A stretch of DNA of 64,000 bases, taken from NCBI GenBank assembly GCA_031841125.1, contig CM063111.1:53939535-54003534 (forward strand), given 5' to 3'. The notes beneath the pieces are model-generated. The model searched no databases. It was not told the origin of the DNA and was given only the letters and a program-made list of their open reading frames with translations. A program made the position numbers and the translations under genes. Positions 1 to 13,400 of this stretch are shown here, piece after piece; position 1 is the first letter of the stretch, and the number at the start of each line of letters is the position of its first letter. The DNA comes from Acanthococcus lagerstroemiae. Taxonomy: Eukaryota; Arthropoda; Insecta; Hemiptera; Eriococcidae.

Positions 1-154
1 TCGAAAAATGTTGACTCAAAATTGAGTTATAAATCAAGTTAAGCGACTCCACTCCAGGAAAGCTGGAACACAATTACCGGCCAAAAAATGCCGTAAGTCT
101 GAAATCTAACCAAATTCTCAAGTTAGTACGTTTTAAAGAGACGATGTACCTTAC

Positions 155-1485
155 TGCAAAAATGCAGAAATGCCTCAGAAGTCGGGGGTTGATGGTGAAA
201 CTTCCAGCAGTCGGATTCATGCACGATACGTATTGACAGTTCTGTATATCTTTCAACGTGAGTTTCGACCTGTCATACCAGTGTCCATAATCCAAGTGTT
301 GACGAATCAGAGTGTGCGGTTGCACAGTTCCGTAGCAATCAACCTGAACAGAAAAGTGAATTGAAATTACAGTTAAAAGGGGTTGTAGAAGACTTTCACC
401 TATTCTTCGAAGAATAAATAGCTCTTGGCGATTATAGTAAAAAGGTAAGACTGTGTTGATCATATATAAGGACAGAAAAACAGGGAGAAAGGGAACTTCT
501 AACTCACTGCACTTTCTAGAAGAAAATCTCACCTGGTTAAGAATACAGAAAATTAAGTAGTCTTATTTTGAAAAGGTATAATAACGTTTTTGGGTCAAAA
601 ATGTCAGAGACAGAGTTCATCGGATCTTCTTATTTCTACAAGAAAAAGCCCACGTCCCTCACAAGTAAGCTTGTAAAAAGACGACTGAATTCAAACAGCT
701 CCTTCAATTCGCATACGAGGTAAGTGAAACATGGAAAAACATCGGTTCCAACTGATCTGCAGCCAAACAAAACAGATCCTCAGCCCAGTTGGTAGATGTA
801 CAATTTAATACTCAAAGACTAAAAATTGTAGTTTGCATTAAAACTATCGTTTGTACAGTTAAATCAGTTTACTAAAATCGAGCTACTGATCCAAACAACT
901 CTCATTTCATGCACCTACCTCCGGCATATTCATATCGTCGATAAAATATATCAGCGTTTTATTGCCTGGCGGCCCGTAGTTTCGTCCCGCCTTCTTCTCC
1001 AACTTTTTCTCGAGCATTTTCTGCAGCATTTCGGACGAAGTGTAGAAGTTGAAGGGCACATTCGTGATAGCGTAATTCTCGTTCATCGTCGCCAGCTTTT
1101 CGGTGATTAAAACGGTCTTGCCACTGCCACCGGGGCCCACGAGCATGACCGGATGCTTATGGTCCATGAGTAAGTCGACGAAAAAGCGTATTTTAATCGA
1201 CTCCGGCGTGTGCACGACAGCTGCCTAGAAGTTATCACACGAGTGAGCACTCCGTGAATTGGAAAATCTCTTCACCGGGGTTGAGAGCTAGACACTTGGG
1301 CCCGGATTTACCTGTAGCGGAATATCCGGATCGAGTTCGAACTTAGGGATTTTTTCGCTCCAAGGCGTAAACTGTTTCGTTTCTTGGTCGATGAAGTAAT
1401 CAAAAACCGTACCTTGGGCTGGATACTTGATCGTCTTAAACTCGGAAGTCCACCATTTCGAGAATTCAACGCGATAGTCAATAAG
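155..1485 (-). CDS. Dhc93AB/DNAH17-like: Dynein exons 42-44: AAA2/AAA3 junction and AAA3 (residues about 2368-2590)
   Basis: Exons are 1312-1485, 919-1224 and 155-343. AAA3 gates the motor allosterically. Exon 42 encodes [15 protein letters not shown]. Exon 43 encodes Walker A GPGGSGKT and Walker [14 protein letters not shown]. Exon 44 encodes [19 protein letters not shown] and [16 protein letters not shown] and ends at a GTAAGG donor. The remaining 154 bases to the window edge are intron. AAA4 onward is missing only because the window ends. Confidence 0.95.
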
Positions 1486-4400
1486 CTACAACGATTTCAT
1501 AAATTACAAGTACGAGTTCGAGTAGCTTTTTCCTTAACTAAGAAAGGAGGATGCTCAGCAGGTTACCTGGTCTTGGAACATAGAAGCACCGAAAGCCCAG
1601 ATACAGGCAAAAGAAAAGTACATTTCATACAGCTCCTTGGAGCAATCCGCTGAGACATTAGACGGAACCAGTAAGCAATCGAGCAGATAGCACAGCATCT
1701 GAATGTGTGAAATATCAGCGACCGGGGTGATTTTCTTGAAGCGGTTGCGCACATTCTCCAGACACGACGGAATGTACTTGTCGAACAGTATGATCAGGTT
1801 GGTTTTCTCGGCTTGCTGCTCGCGACTTTCCATCCAGCTTGTCACGTACCTAACCAAGAATCAAGAAGAAGTTGGAAGTAAACTGTATTTATGGGCGGCG
1901 CAGAGATCTTCTATGCCTTTTAATAACTCTTACGACTTTAGTGTCCATGTTGGAGTGTGAGTGAACTTGGTAAGTTCTATATTTAGGGTGTGCCAATTCA
2001 CAACTTCTTCCTTCCGTAGTCCAGAGCGCTTTCGGCTGATATGCCATCATCAGTGAGGGTACTCCACTGATGATGGCATAGCAACCGAAAGTGCTCTGGA
2101 CTACAGAAGGAAGAAATTGTGAAGTGGCACACTCTAAAATATAAAACTATTATGACCACGTGTTGTTTCACGTACGGCTAAACTTAATCAAATGTATTTG
2201 CCATCCAGGCTTGACCGCATACGTTCATTAAACTTGAATAGAACACTGCCTAAGTGCTTCATGCCTACAAGCCCAGCTATATATATTATAGAAGATCAAT
2301 GATAAGTAGTAAATTAGCACAGAAAAGTAGTCCCAACACTTCAAAATTCAAAGCGATTGACTCGGAAGTAAAAGTCACTGACCGATAAGCTCAAGGTAAA
2401 TAGAGTAAAAGTAAAACTCCAAATTTTATAGAATTTCCCGTTTAAACCCAGACTAGATATACAGTGGCGGATTTACCTATGGGCAAAATGGGCAATCGCC
2501 CAGGGCGGCAGATTTTTGGGGGCGGCAAATTTTCCTTTTTTTCCCTTTTTTTTCATAAAATGTAATGTAATAAAAAATTAAATAATTAATTAATAATTAG
2601 TAATCATTCAACTCTTTGTATAGTAGGTACCTATCGTTTTCCTATGTTTACCCATTCAACGCTTGAAAAATATTAAAAATCCAGGGGCGGCAGACATTCA
2701 CTTGCCCAGGAGCGGAAAACTCCTAAATCCGCCACTGTATATATATATATGTTAGCGGGCGATCGTGAAATGGACGCATTTCATGAAATGCCTAGTCAGT
2801 TTGAGAAATGCCGGTTACTTTTAGGCAGAACGTATAGTGATAATAATATTGCACGAAAAGTCTGAGCATTTTATGAAATTCCTAGTCATTATATGAAATG
2901 CGTTCTGAGGTACAGACAAATTGTCTTACAAGTACGTTTGCTGTTAATGATAAAATGAAATAGTATAAGTTTTACATAATATTACTAATCCGGCTACTTA
3001 TTAGTACAGGCTGAGCTACTATGACATTTGCTGTTGCATAGCAAAGTTTTGCGCCAGCACGCGCAACGATTAGTGTCACACTTCTTTTGGCAGTTGCATC
3101 TGATGAACCCTTGACCATGACTACCATTCTCTTCGACCTGCTTGGTTGCAGCTGTCCTAAGTGACGTAGTAGCGGTCGGGACTTCGTCTTCGGATATAAA
3201 AGTAGTCGCACTCAGTGAAAATTGGGACCCAGCGTATAATTGAGGAAGTCGTCCGGTCTTTGTTCCCAAGGCGTAAAAACCGTCGTTGGTCTTCTCCATG
3301 ACGCAAGCTACAACTGACCTGTAAAGGGAGAACAGGTATGAGCGTTAAGAAGTACGTAAGGGATCATTGTGAAGGAAGGAAGCATACCTTGCTCCTGTTT
3401 TGCTACGATCTACATCAGGTATTGGTATCCGGACCGTGGCACCAATTGAGAGTTCGGGAAATTTAGCGTCAGAAGCTCCTTTCATTCGTTTATCCTGCTG
3501 CTGCAATGACTCCATCGCCTCCCTTCTTTCGTCAGCTATCACTCGTTTTCTAATGGTTAGTGTACTCTGAAGGGGACCTTCAACTGCGTCACCGTTGTTA
3601 TGCTCGCTGGATGGTGAGAATTCTGGCAATACTTCCTCTTTGTCGACGTCATCTTCATGCTCGCCTGGACATGGTAGTGAGAATAGCTCTTCTAATGCTT
3701 CGTCTAGTTCCTCCTCTACTTCTATTTGAGGCCATATGAGGTTTGCTCCAAGCCTACCCTGGGTGGCACGCCGAACATAGCTTCATAAGGGCTACGGCGA
3801 ATTCCGCGATGATAAGTACGATTTTTCATAAACTGAATGAGGCGCAACCCTTCGCTCCATTTTTCGGTCTTGTTATCGCTCATCCACGTGAAAATCATCG
3901 CCTCAATATATTGGTTTGCGCGTTCTACACTGCCCTGCGATTGAGAATGGCGCGGTTTCTCGTGAACTATTCGTAACTCGGGCCGCATTCCCTGCACGCT
4001 ATTTATTACGGAATTGCAGAATTCGCGGCCAGATTCGCTTTCGTTTGTAGTGGTTACTTTCCGTATTGTACTATACATTTTTACATTCTGCCTGCTCTCA
4101 TCATCGCATTTCATAGAATGACTCGTTCGTTTCAGTCTTTTCGTGAAATGACTAAGTTCTATATTCTGTATTAGACCATTTACGAAATGCCTCAGCATTT
4201 CATGATATGCCGGATTCCACGATCTGCCGCTAACATATATACTATCATTGAATTCTACTTCTGCATTTCCAGAATACTTTTTCATATAGCTACCCAAAGA
4301 ATATATATTTTTTACAAATAAATTTGAAATAAAAGCCTCACGGATTCCATCCAAGATCTTGCGGATTAATATACAGTATCCCGGCTCTCGAAACCGTGGC

Positions 4401-7400
4401 TGGAGTGGCAGTACTCAAATTAGAGACCTCGAACACAAGTCGCATCGATGGTGTTAACGCGATCCGCTCGTTACTGGCCAACGTCAGCACCTACGAAATT
4501 GAGAAATTGAAATACAAGAATTTCAAATTCACAATAGCAATAAAGTGAACCAGCATCACCTTGTTATCATCCATAACGGTGTTCAGAGACTCGATCCACA
4601 TCGGATCTATGTCACCATCGAGCACAATCCATTTAGGATTATCCGTAATCAAGTTCGCTTGATCGCGCATCAACACCGAAAATAAACCTGGGACAAGACA
4701 GTCGGTTCCCTTCATTTCGTCCTTCACAAAACTGTCACTTACACGATTTATTTTAATTTAAACCCAACTGACCATCTTTCCATTCCCTAGTCGCTGGATT
4801 AATAATACCGAAGAGCTCGTCATTAGTAACCGCCTTCGGATTTAGATCGTTGTAAATAGGTTTTCGTTTCATGTTCTGGTATGTTTTGAATAACGTTTTC
4901 CACACTTGAGTTTTCCCCGTTCCCGCGTTGCCGACAATGAACACGGAATGTCTCACTTCGAGAATTTCTTCCAGCTGAACGACCTGCGAAATACGAATTT
5001 CCAAGTTGTTAACTCCAGATACAGAAATTTTCCTCAATACATCACTGCTATTTATTCATTTTATATGCCCTGAACACAGCCTACTAATTCGAGTCAAATT
5101 GCTTTACGTTCAACTACTATAATTTGTAACATTTATAAAGAACAGATTTTTTCAAATACCTGCGCAAAAATTCAAGAAATTCAATTTATACGCGTGTGAT
5201 GTTCAATAAAATGCTTCGACGAATTTAGTTTCTAAGACCACCCACTCAGATCGAAAACCATACGTCAAACACATTCTATAAGTCGGTGCCTCGCTGTCGC
5301 TGTATTTACTCTTCTGATATTTTTGAATGAAAATGTAAATCGCATTCTATCATTCTCATGATATTATATTTTTCTTCACTTTCATACGTTTTCGCATCAA
5401 CCGAATAGAGAATAAATATTGAAAAACTTAATATTCGTACCTTCAACACGAAATTCTCCTCTGGCTGTAGGTGCAAATCGAGAGCAGCCTGTTTGACCAT
5501 TTTCTCGAAATCTTGGTCACGTTTTCGCGGCACATCTAAAGCTGGAAAAAGGTCACCAATAAGACCCATGAATACGGGAACATCGTCGGTGACTATTTTA
5601 GGAATATTGAAATCTCGTAACGTTCGCATCAGTACTTCCTCTTCAGGTCGACCTGGATCGCCACGCTGAAACGTACAAACAAAAACCACTGAAGAACAAA
5701 CAATTTTCAGGACGGTTTTACAAACAACTCCAGCTTTTAGTGCGCCCAGATGACACAATTTTGCAAGTACTTGTAAGTTCAAGTCCAAAGATTAGATGTT
5801 TGCAAAGACATGTGAAGGTGATCATTCAGCTCAAAAGGGTAGATTCCAGTCAGGGATCGGGTTGAGAGTAAAATTAGGAAAGAATTATGGATCACTTATT
5901 TCTAGTGTGTAGAAGCCGCAATTCGGCAGATTTTGCAAATTCAGGGCGCAGACAAATATAAGAGTAAAGACCAGTTCTGAATCATTTGATCTAGAAAACG
6001 TGTAACGATCACAATTTCAGAATTTAGGCAATAATTTACAGTTCAGATACTGAATTTCCACAAAGTATAAAAATGCACCAGTTGTGGATCACCTCTTTCC
6101 ACTTGCACAAGTTTTTGCCCAAGGTTTTTGCAACAGGGAAGTTGGTCCGCTTCAGACGTAGCCCGCAAAAATCTCTCTATATATTAAAAACTAAAACTCC
6201 CCCCTCCCCCTCCTGGAAAAAACTCACTGCGGGTTGCCTACCTAAAAATTAGAAAAATGCAGGGCAGATCAGCTACTTTCAAGGATGTAAGTTTCAAGAC
6301 ATAACAGACATAATAAGAAATAAAAAAGACATATAATGATTCTCTCTATCCCTCAATAATAAAAACCAAAATTCCCCCATCCTGAAAAAAAAACTCCAAG
6401 CCTGCTATCTAAATCCCGGCCTTTGTCCCTATCACCTAAGACATAACCTACATAATAAGACATAAAAAGACGTATAATGAAATGATTATCCATAATCTCC
6501 AAGATCTCAAGTCGCTGCTGGTTGCCTACCCTGCCCCATAATTACTCAATTTTCCAGGGGTAGCCTACCCTCAGGAGAGGGTTCATGGTTGTAGAGGGAG
6601 TTCCAGAAGGGTGAGGAGGGCCCTGTGGGGGCGTGGGCTGTGGACGGAGATGGTGGTGGCCCTTGGTGAGGCGGGGGGTTATGATGAGTAAGGGGACCTG
6701 GTGGAGGAGAAAGTCTTTGGTGAGAGAGGGGATCGGGAGAGAAATGGCCGTGGTGCGGGAGGGGCTGGTGGCGGGGTGGGGTCTTGAGGGTTAAGGGCTC
6801 TTGGGGGAGGGGTGGTCATGGTTGTGAGAGCTTCTGGATGGATGGCCAGGGATCTTCAAAGGGGTTGGAGGACCATAGAGAGGACAGGGCTGTGAAGGGA
6901 GATAAAGCCCAGGGGGTGAGGGTGGGTGAGGGGTCCTCATGGCAGAGGAAATCCTTGGTAGGAGAGGGTAGTTATTGAGGAAGGAGGAGGTAGTGGTGGG
7001 TGAGGGTCCTGGAGGGGCAGTAAAACTTTGATAGATAAAGGCCCGGTGGTATAAGAGATACTCATGGTGGAGGAGGGAGCTCCAGAAGGGGAGGAAAACC
7101 ACGGTGGTGGCGGGGACTGTAGCGGGAGATGAAGGCCCCGAGTGGAGGGGATAATAGTGAGTAAGAGGTCCTGATGGAGGAGGAAGTCCTTGGTGAGAGA
7201 GGCGGCCAGGAAGGCAAATGAAGGCCATAGTGTGGAAGGTTCTGGTCCCGGGGAGGTGGTCTCGGAGGGAAAGGTTCTTGTGGGTGGAAGCTCCTGGCTG
7301 GAGGACCAGGGGATCTTTGTGGTGGTTGAGCGAGGAAGCCGTAGGGTGATGGAGCCGCGGAAGGGGAAGGCTGTAGAGAGGGACCAAGGCCACCATTGTG

Positions 7401-10400
7401 GAGGTCGTAGTGATGAGTGAAGAGGTCTGGATGGGGGTGTGGTACGTGAATAGAAATGAAGGCCACAGTGGTGTGAGGTGGTCGAAGGACGTGGTCCTAA
7501 TGGAGGGCACTCGGGGTGGAAGAGGGGATTGGGGGAGACTAGGTGGAGGACTGGGTGATGATCAGAGGGTTGAACAGAGAATGCCATGTGGGGGGAAAAG
7601 CTGTGGATGGAGAAGGTCATGGAGCGAGGGAGAGGGCAATGTGAAGAGGTTACGGCCCAGGTGGTGGAGGTCGGTTGTGGTGGTCAATGATTGTAGAGGT
7701 GAGGAGGAAGTCCAAGGGAGAGGGCCTACCCAAATGTGCAGAAGGAAAGGGTTCGCAGGGGGGATACTGCGTAAGTAAGAGACCATGGGGTGGGCATTGG
7801 AGCATCTGGTGGGAGATTATGACTATTGTGGGGGAGGAGTTTGTGGCTGAGGAGAGCTGCAACTGTTGAGGTGTGACCATGGAGGCGGAGAGCAACCATG
7901 GTCACTGAGGGGGTCGTGGTGGAGGAGGAGGCTCGTGATGAAGAAAGGATGGAAAGGGGTTCATGGTAGAAGATTGAGGACCACTGACAGAGGGGGGGGG
8001 GGATAGAAGCACAAAGCAAACCTCAACTCAGGAACAAAAGTTTCAGACCAAACACTGAGAACTGTGGAGGTTGGACGAGGCGCGAAGCGCCGAGCACGGC
8101 GAGTGACGACAGGGGGTTGGGCCGCAAAGCGGCCAGGAGGCGAGGCCCCCTAGTTATTTAAAATAATAATAATAATATAAAAATTAGAAACTATAATGCT
8201 CCCCGTAACGAATTCAGTAGGTGACATTTCCATGGAAATTTATTATTAGTATTGAGCAGCGTAATTTCAAAAACGTCCAAGCCAATTTTCGACAATTCTG
8301 AGTTGGTGGCGTTATCTGGTAGTTCAAATAGATACTAATGAAGACGCTAATATAGAATATTGCAAACGACCCGTTTTCACTGATAGTTGTACTATTTCTA
8401 GTGAACTACTGAATTATTGCAGTTACAAACACGCCTAAGTCAAACTCCAGTGGCACGATTTATTGGAAATGTTATGAACTACTTGAAGTAGCCATTGCAA
8501 TCTGCTGCCACAATACCTACTGAATTATATTATTTCATTAATTGTGAAGTTGAATGAAAAATGTCTTTCCTTTTTAGGGTGTTTGCCCCCGCGCAGCGCT
8601 GTAAGCACCCTATTGCAATTGAATTTTCATCCCCCTCCCCCATTAAATACGACTGGATTCTTTACTGCTCATAGTTCAGTTTTAGCTCAAATGCGTTCTC
8701 CATCAACTGCTACCATCTATCAATAAGTCGGTTTACTATTATGAATGTATCCTCTCCATTACACTTTTGATTATTTGATTTACAAATGCAACTTGTTCAC
8801 GTTTTATTTTGTAATTTTGTATTTTACTCATTACAGTATTGTGTGACTCGTACTTTTCAACAAAAGGAACTATTTCCTCAAAGAAAGTGAAGACATTAAC
8901 TGGATTTAGAAGAAGTAAGTGTATTGTTTGTTTGTATGAAGTGGGTTCTCAGTTGAATTAATGTATACTTAATGTATTTGACTCAAACCAAGTACATGCA
9001 ACATTCTGTGGCACTCTTATCAGGAAATTTTCCGAGGAATAATGCGATGTGAGTTATGTCTCATAAATATATTAGCAGTATTAAACGGTAATTTTGGTAT
9101 TCTGTTTTAGGTCTTTCACGAATATTTTGTTTCTTGTTTGACTATTTACCTTTGTCTTTTTGTTATCAGGAACAACAAATCATCCAAAACTGTCAACATG
9201 CCTTCAACCACAAATTTGAACTTCTATTATAACTGTGTAGCGGAATTAATAAAAAAAAAAGTGAATAAATAATTGGCAGATCACGTTTTGTTTTTGAAAT
9301 GAAAAATTATCTTTCTCGCATTTGAACGGTTCACGAATATTTCACGCGTTGTGTGACCAGGAATGGAGCTAATGTCTTTGTGTCTTATAAACATTGTAAT
9401 GAGGAGTGAGTAATGGGCGTTTTCTGAAGCGAGGTTACCACTTTATTTGAATTGAAGTACAATTCCTCGTTTATTTGAATCGAAACAAAATTCCTGTCCC
9501 TCTTTGAATTGTTATCAACAGTTATCAGTTCATATTCATTGAAACTTGTGAGTTTTAAAATTCTTTTGATTTATGTCCTTTGAATTTATTTGTCTTGTAA
9601 AGGTAGAGTATTTGATTTCTGCTTGCCGCTTGGAACAAATTATTGAACTTCCATGATGAGCGTGTAGTGTTTAGGGTTTTTACTATGCTATTGCATTTCA
9701 AAGTGTTTCAATTTATAATAAATGTGACGTGTTAGGTGAAAAGGGCCATTTTGGTGATTTAAAATTTTGAGTTTGCGAGTCCAGTAGCTGGTACCACCAA
9801 TTTCCAAGGTTTACAGACTAAAGAATACTGCATTACAGAGCCCAGAGATCTGATAAGTGTGAAAGCAACCTCAAATTCTGTAGATCTTGCCAATCAGTGG
9901 TACTGTACTTGCAAACTTAAAATTTCAAGATCACCACAGGGGCCCTTTCACGCATCGCGTCACAAATAATGAAGTAATAAATAAGAATTTGCAAACACCC
10001 TACTGCCAGGTCCTCCGGACCTCGCTTATTCTTGATTATTACTGGATGTACTATGGTTATTCTGAAAGTTAAAACATGTAGTAGTAAAACCACCTAAGTC
10101 ATGCGTTTTCAGGGTTGTCCATTGTTGTAGCAAGGTATTTATAGAATTTTTTTTTTTTTGGGGGGGGGGGGGGCTACTTACATCTGACGCAAGAGGATTA
10201 CAGGGATTCCGATGAAACTGATAATAGCAAGTTCAACGCAGTATGTAGCCTGTTTTAAACGATGTTTACTGTTTCCTGCACAATTGAGATTTTTAACATA
10301 GGCGATTTTGAAATTATGGTACTATTGGGTATATGTACTTGGGCTTACTACTGGGTACACTTGAGCGAAAACCGTAACGCTCCCCCTAACACGCTTGAAA

Positions 10401-13400
10401 ACCATAACTTAATGCTCTCACCCCCCTCAACACGAAGCCAGTCCGTATGATTTAGCTCTTCATGGTGACAATTCAGTTCAATGGTTCCTGAAATTTTTTA
10501 GGGGTCTCTAGTAAAATCATGTTGTTGTTTGTGCATTTAAGGGACCCTAGAACAAGTTTCTCATCTTTTTCTTGATCGTTCAAACTTCAGAAACCCATGC
10601 CAGAATCATGCAATTTTTTTGCACCCAAGAACCGCCAGACGAGTTATCAGCTTTTTTTGGAACCTCCTGCTGGAGTCCTGCGATCGTTTTTTGCTCTCAA
10701 CTGCCCCTCTCCCAGTAAAATCATGTGGCCATCTTTTTGATCATATGACTTTTCTTAGAGCACCACAGCCGTGCGATCTTCTTCAGCAAAAGAGCTTCAA
10801 TAAAATCGTCTGTATTTCTTTTTCTTTCTTTCTCCCCCTTTTTCTTTTTTTTTTTAAACACTGGTCTGGCGAATGCAGGGTAGGTATCCCAAATATAAAA
10901 GATAATTATGTTGAGGACAACAATTATGAGTAAAGGTCGAAAAAAAGCAAAATTCTCGAGCCTCTGTACTCTTTCAAATGCAATGACTTCAGTAAAGTTT
11001 CCGCCCCTGCCGAAGTGGACTAACCTCAGGTAATAAAAATAAAATTTTAAGGTTGATCAAATGTCAATCTCGAGCGAACTCTCACAATCATCTGAACCAC
11101 TCTACGACCAATTGTGATTATCCCTCGTACATCCTACTTATTTCAAGCCTGCGCAATGCGCATGAAATTCGCGATTCTGCCCTCCAAAAATATTACTTAT
11201 TAAATTAAAATACATAAGTCTAATTACATAACGACGTTTCCATTTTACCTTCAGCGAGCCCGCGACAACTAAAACTGATTTTATGGCTCTCAGACCCCAG
11301 TCGTAATGATCCTGCTTCGATAACAATTCTTTGCACAATGTATACAACGTAATGAACTTCCTAGCCAGGATCTTTGCTTCTTGAAAACCTTCAGCCACCA
11401 GCATAATCTCGCAAATGAGCTCGAAATCGGGAACCACCATTGCGCAAGGTCTGGAATTTAAACCGCATCAGCACCGAGATGATATTCAGTAACGAGGATT
11501 GGAGTGTATAATGCATACCTAAACAGTGCCTTCAAATTTTCAGGTAGCTCAGTTCTGCCTGCGTAACCTGGATTCATGGTGATGAAGATGCCCACAGTCG
11601 GGTCTAACGGAATTATCTCGCCCATGAAGTTGAATTTATCTCTTTTCGCTTTGATAGCATCCTGCAATATTAGCAAAATACAGTAAATAAGGTACTCACG
11701 CATCAGTCGTGCCCATCGAATTCATACCTGAACTGATTTCACTTGCACTGCAACAACGGATAAGACTTCCACAGAGATACGATTGAATTCGTCGAAACAG
11801 CCCCACGCTCCAGTTTGGGTAAGGCCTTTGTAAATATTACCGCAAGACTACAAAAAAAGAATTGATATGACACATTAATTTATGCACTCAAGCTCAGTAC
11901 CAGCGAGTTATTCAAGTATGAAATTACAATGGTGACAACTCTACTGGGTAGCGGCAATTTCCGTTTCGTGGGCGTAGCCCTGGTACCCTCATCTGGACAA
12001 AATATACTCTTCGCTCAACAAAGTAAACCTAATGAGCTGTATTAAGAGGAATTTTGGAAAAGACCGCATATTTCAAAATCGCCTCTCACTTCATGAGAAA
12101 GGAAGAAAACTGCTCGCCACACCCTGGAAAAGTCCAGGTTTTCGCAAAACAATAAACAACATTGTAAGATTTATTAGGTTATACTACCTGCCTGTTTTTA
12201 ACGGAGACGTTGTGATACCTATCGCTAACATACAGGTCAACTCACCTTATAATCCATTTGCTCGGAGCAATTAAATACGTAGACCATTCTGCCAAGTGCT
12301 CGGCCCAAATCTTTAGTTGTTTCGGTCTTTCCAGTGCCTGCAGGACCAGCCGGACCGCCACCCATTACTAAATGCAACGACTTCAGACAATAATTGATTT
12401 CAAAATTAGTTTCAGGAATTAAACTTTTGAAGTATTATGCATATTAAACTACAAACTCAACCTGAGTCAAAGTTATGTAACAGCGGTCGGTCAGTGGAGT
12501 TATAACCAGTCTTGGCGTGTTACCCAAGTACTCGTGGGTGTACCGGAACTGAGCATCGCAAATATTCGCAAAGCAGTCTTTCTCATCGTCATCCCACCTA
12601 CAAATATGAAAGTTCGTCAGATGTAAATTACTAAAAACATACAAGACTTCGAGAATATAAGCAAATAATCACCTGTGGCGTAACTGAGACTGCCACTGGA
12701 ACGCCGAAGAACTTTCTATTTTGGATTGGATGAGACGAGCGACCACATCTCTCGAGTGGACGTCGATCGTACAAATGGTCATGATCTTCTGACGGTCTTG
12801 TTTAGTCAACTCGCCCAAAAGCAAGGATATCAAAGTGTTCAGCTGTGATATCTAAAACCGACCAATATTTACAAGTGATACCTACTTGAAAGTGCGCGCA
12901 AGTGGCATTGTCGTAGAAAGTTTTAGAAAACTATGGTGTAACAAAGACAGTAAGAACAAGGACAGACATAGTATAGTGACAATTACAAGTTTCTCGAAAA
13001 CTTATTTTATCCTTACTGTGCATCTTTCCACTTCTTTCCACTTGACAACTTTCACTTTTGAAGGTGATGGGAAAATGATTCATCAATAGGTCAACTAGTG
13101 ATCAAATACCAGCCGTGTAAATAAGACTGTGTTCCAATGAAATTTTTAAGACAGTGATTAACAGAAGACGCACCGAAGAGTTCTTTCAATAGGGGGGGGG
13201 GTAAAATTGTGAAAGTCCCAACTACTGAACTCATTCCCAAGTATCAAAGCAAAATGAAAAACCTCATGACCTGTGGATTTTCCCAACTGACTGTACTCAA
13301 AATTCCCAAGTATCAATGCAAAAAGAATGACACTTTGTTTGGGTTTTCCCAACTTCTCAACTCAATCCCCAAGTATCAAAGCAAAAAAAAAAAAAAAAAC

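Larger units (their letters stand above)
1850..4341. other. Dynein intron 40: two transposons and one hairpin
   Basis: This intron holds, from left to right, a ~166-bp hairpin (1978-2143), a hAT-type miniature element (2462-2736), a short TA run, and the Ginger-like element (2750-4235). The stretch 2144-2461 shows nothing recognisable. Confidence 0.7.

Noticed and set aside
6791..8019. Several long proline/serine-rich or glycine/arginine-rich open frames on both strands
   Set aside because: They lie in the purine-skewed tandem array of the Helitron, overlap each other in many frames, and show no conserved domain.
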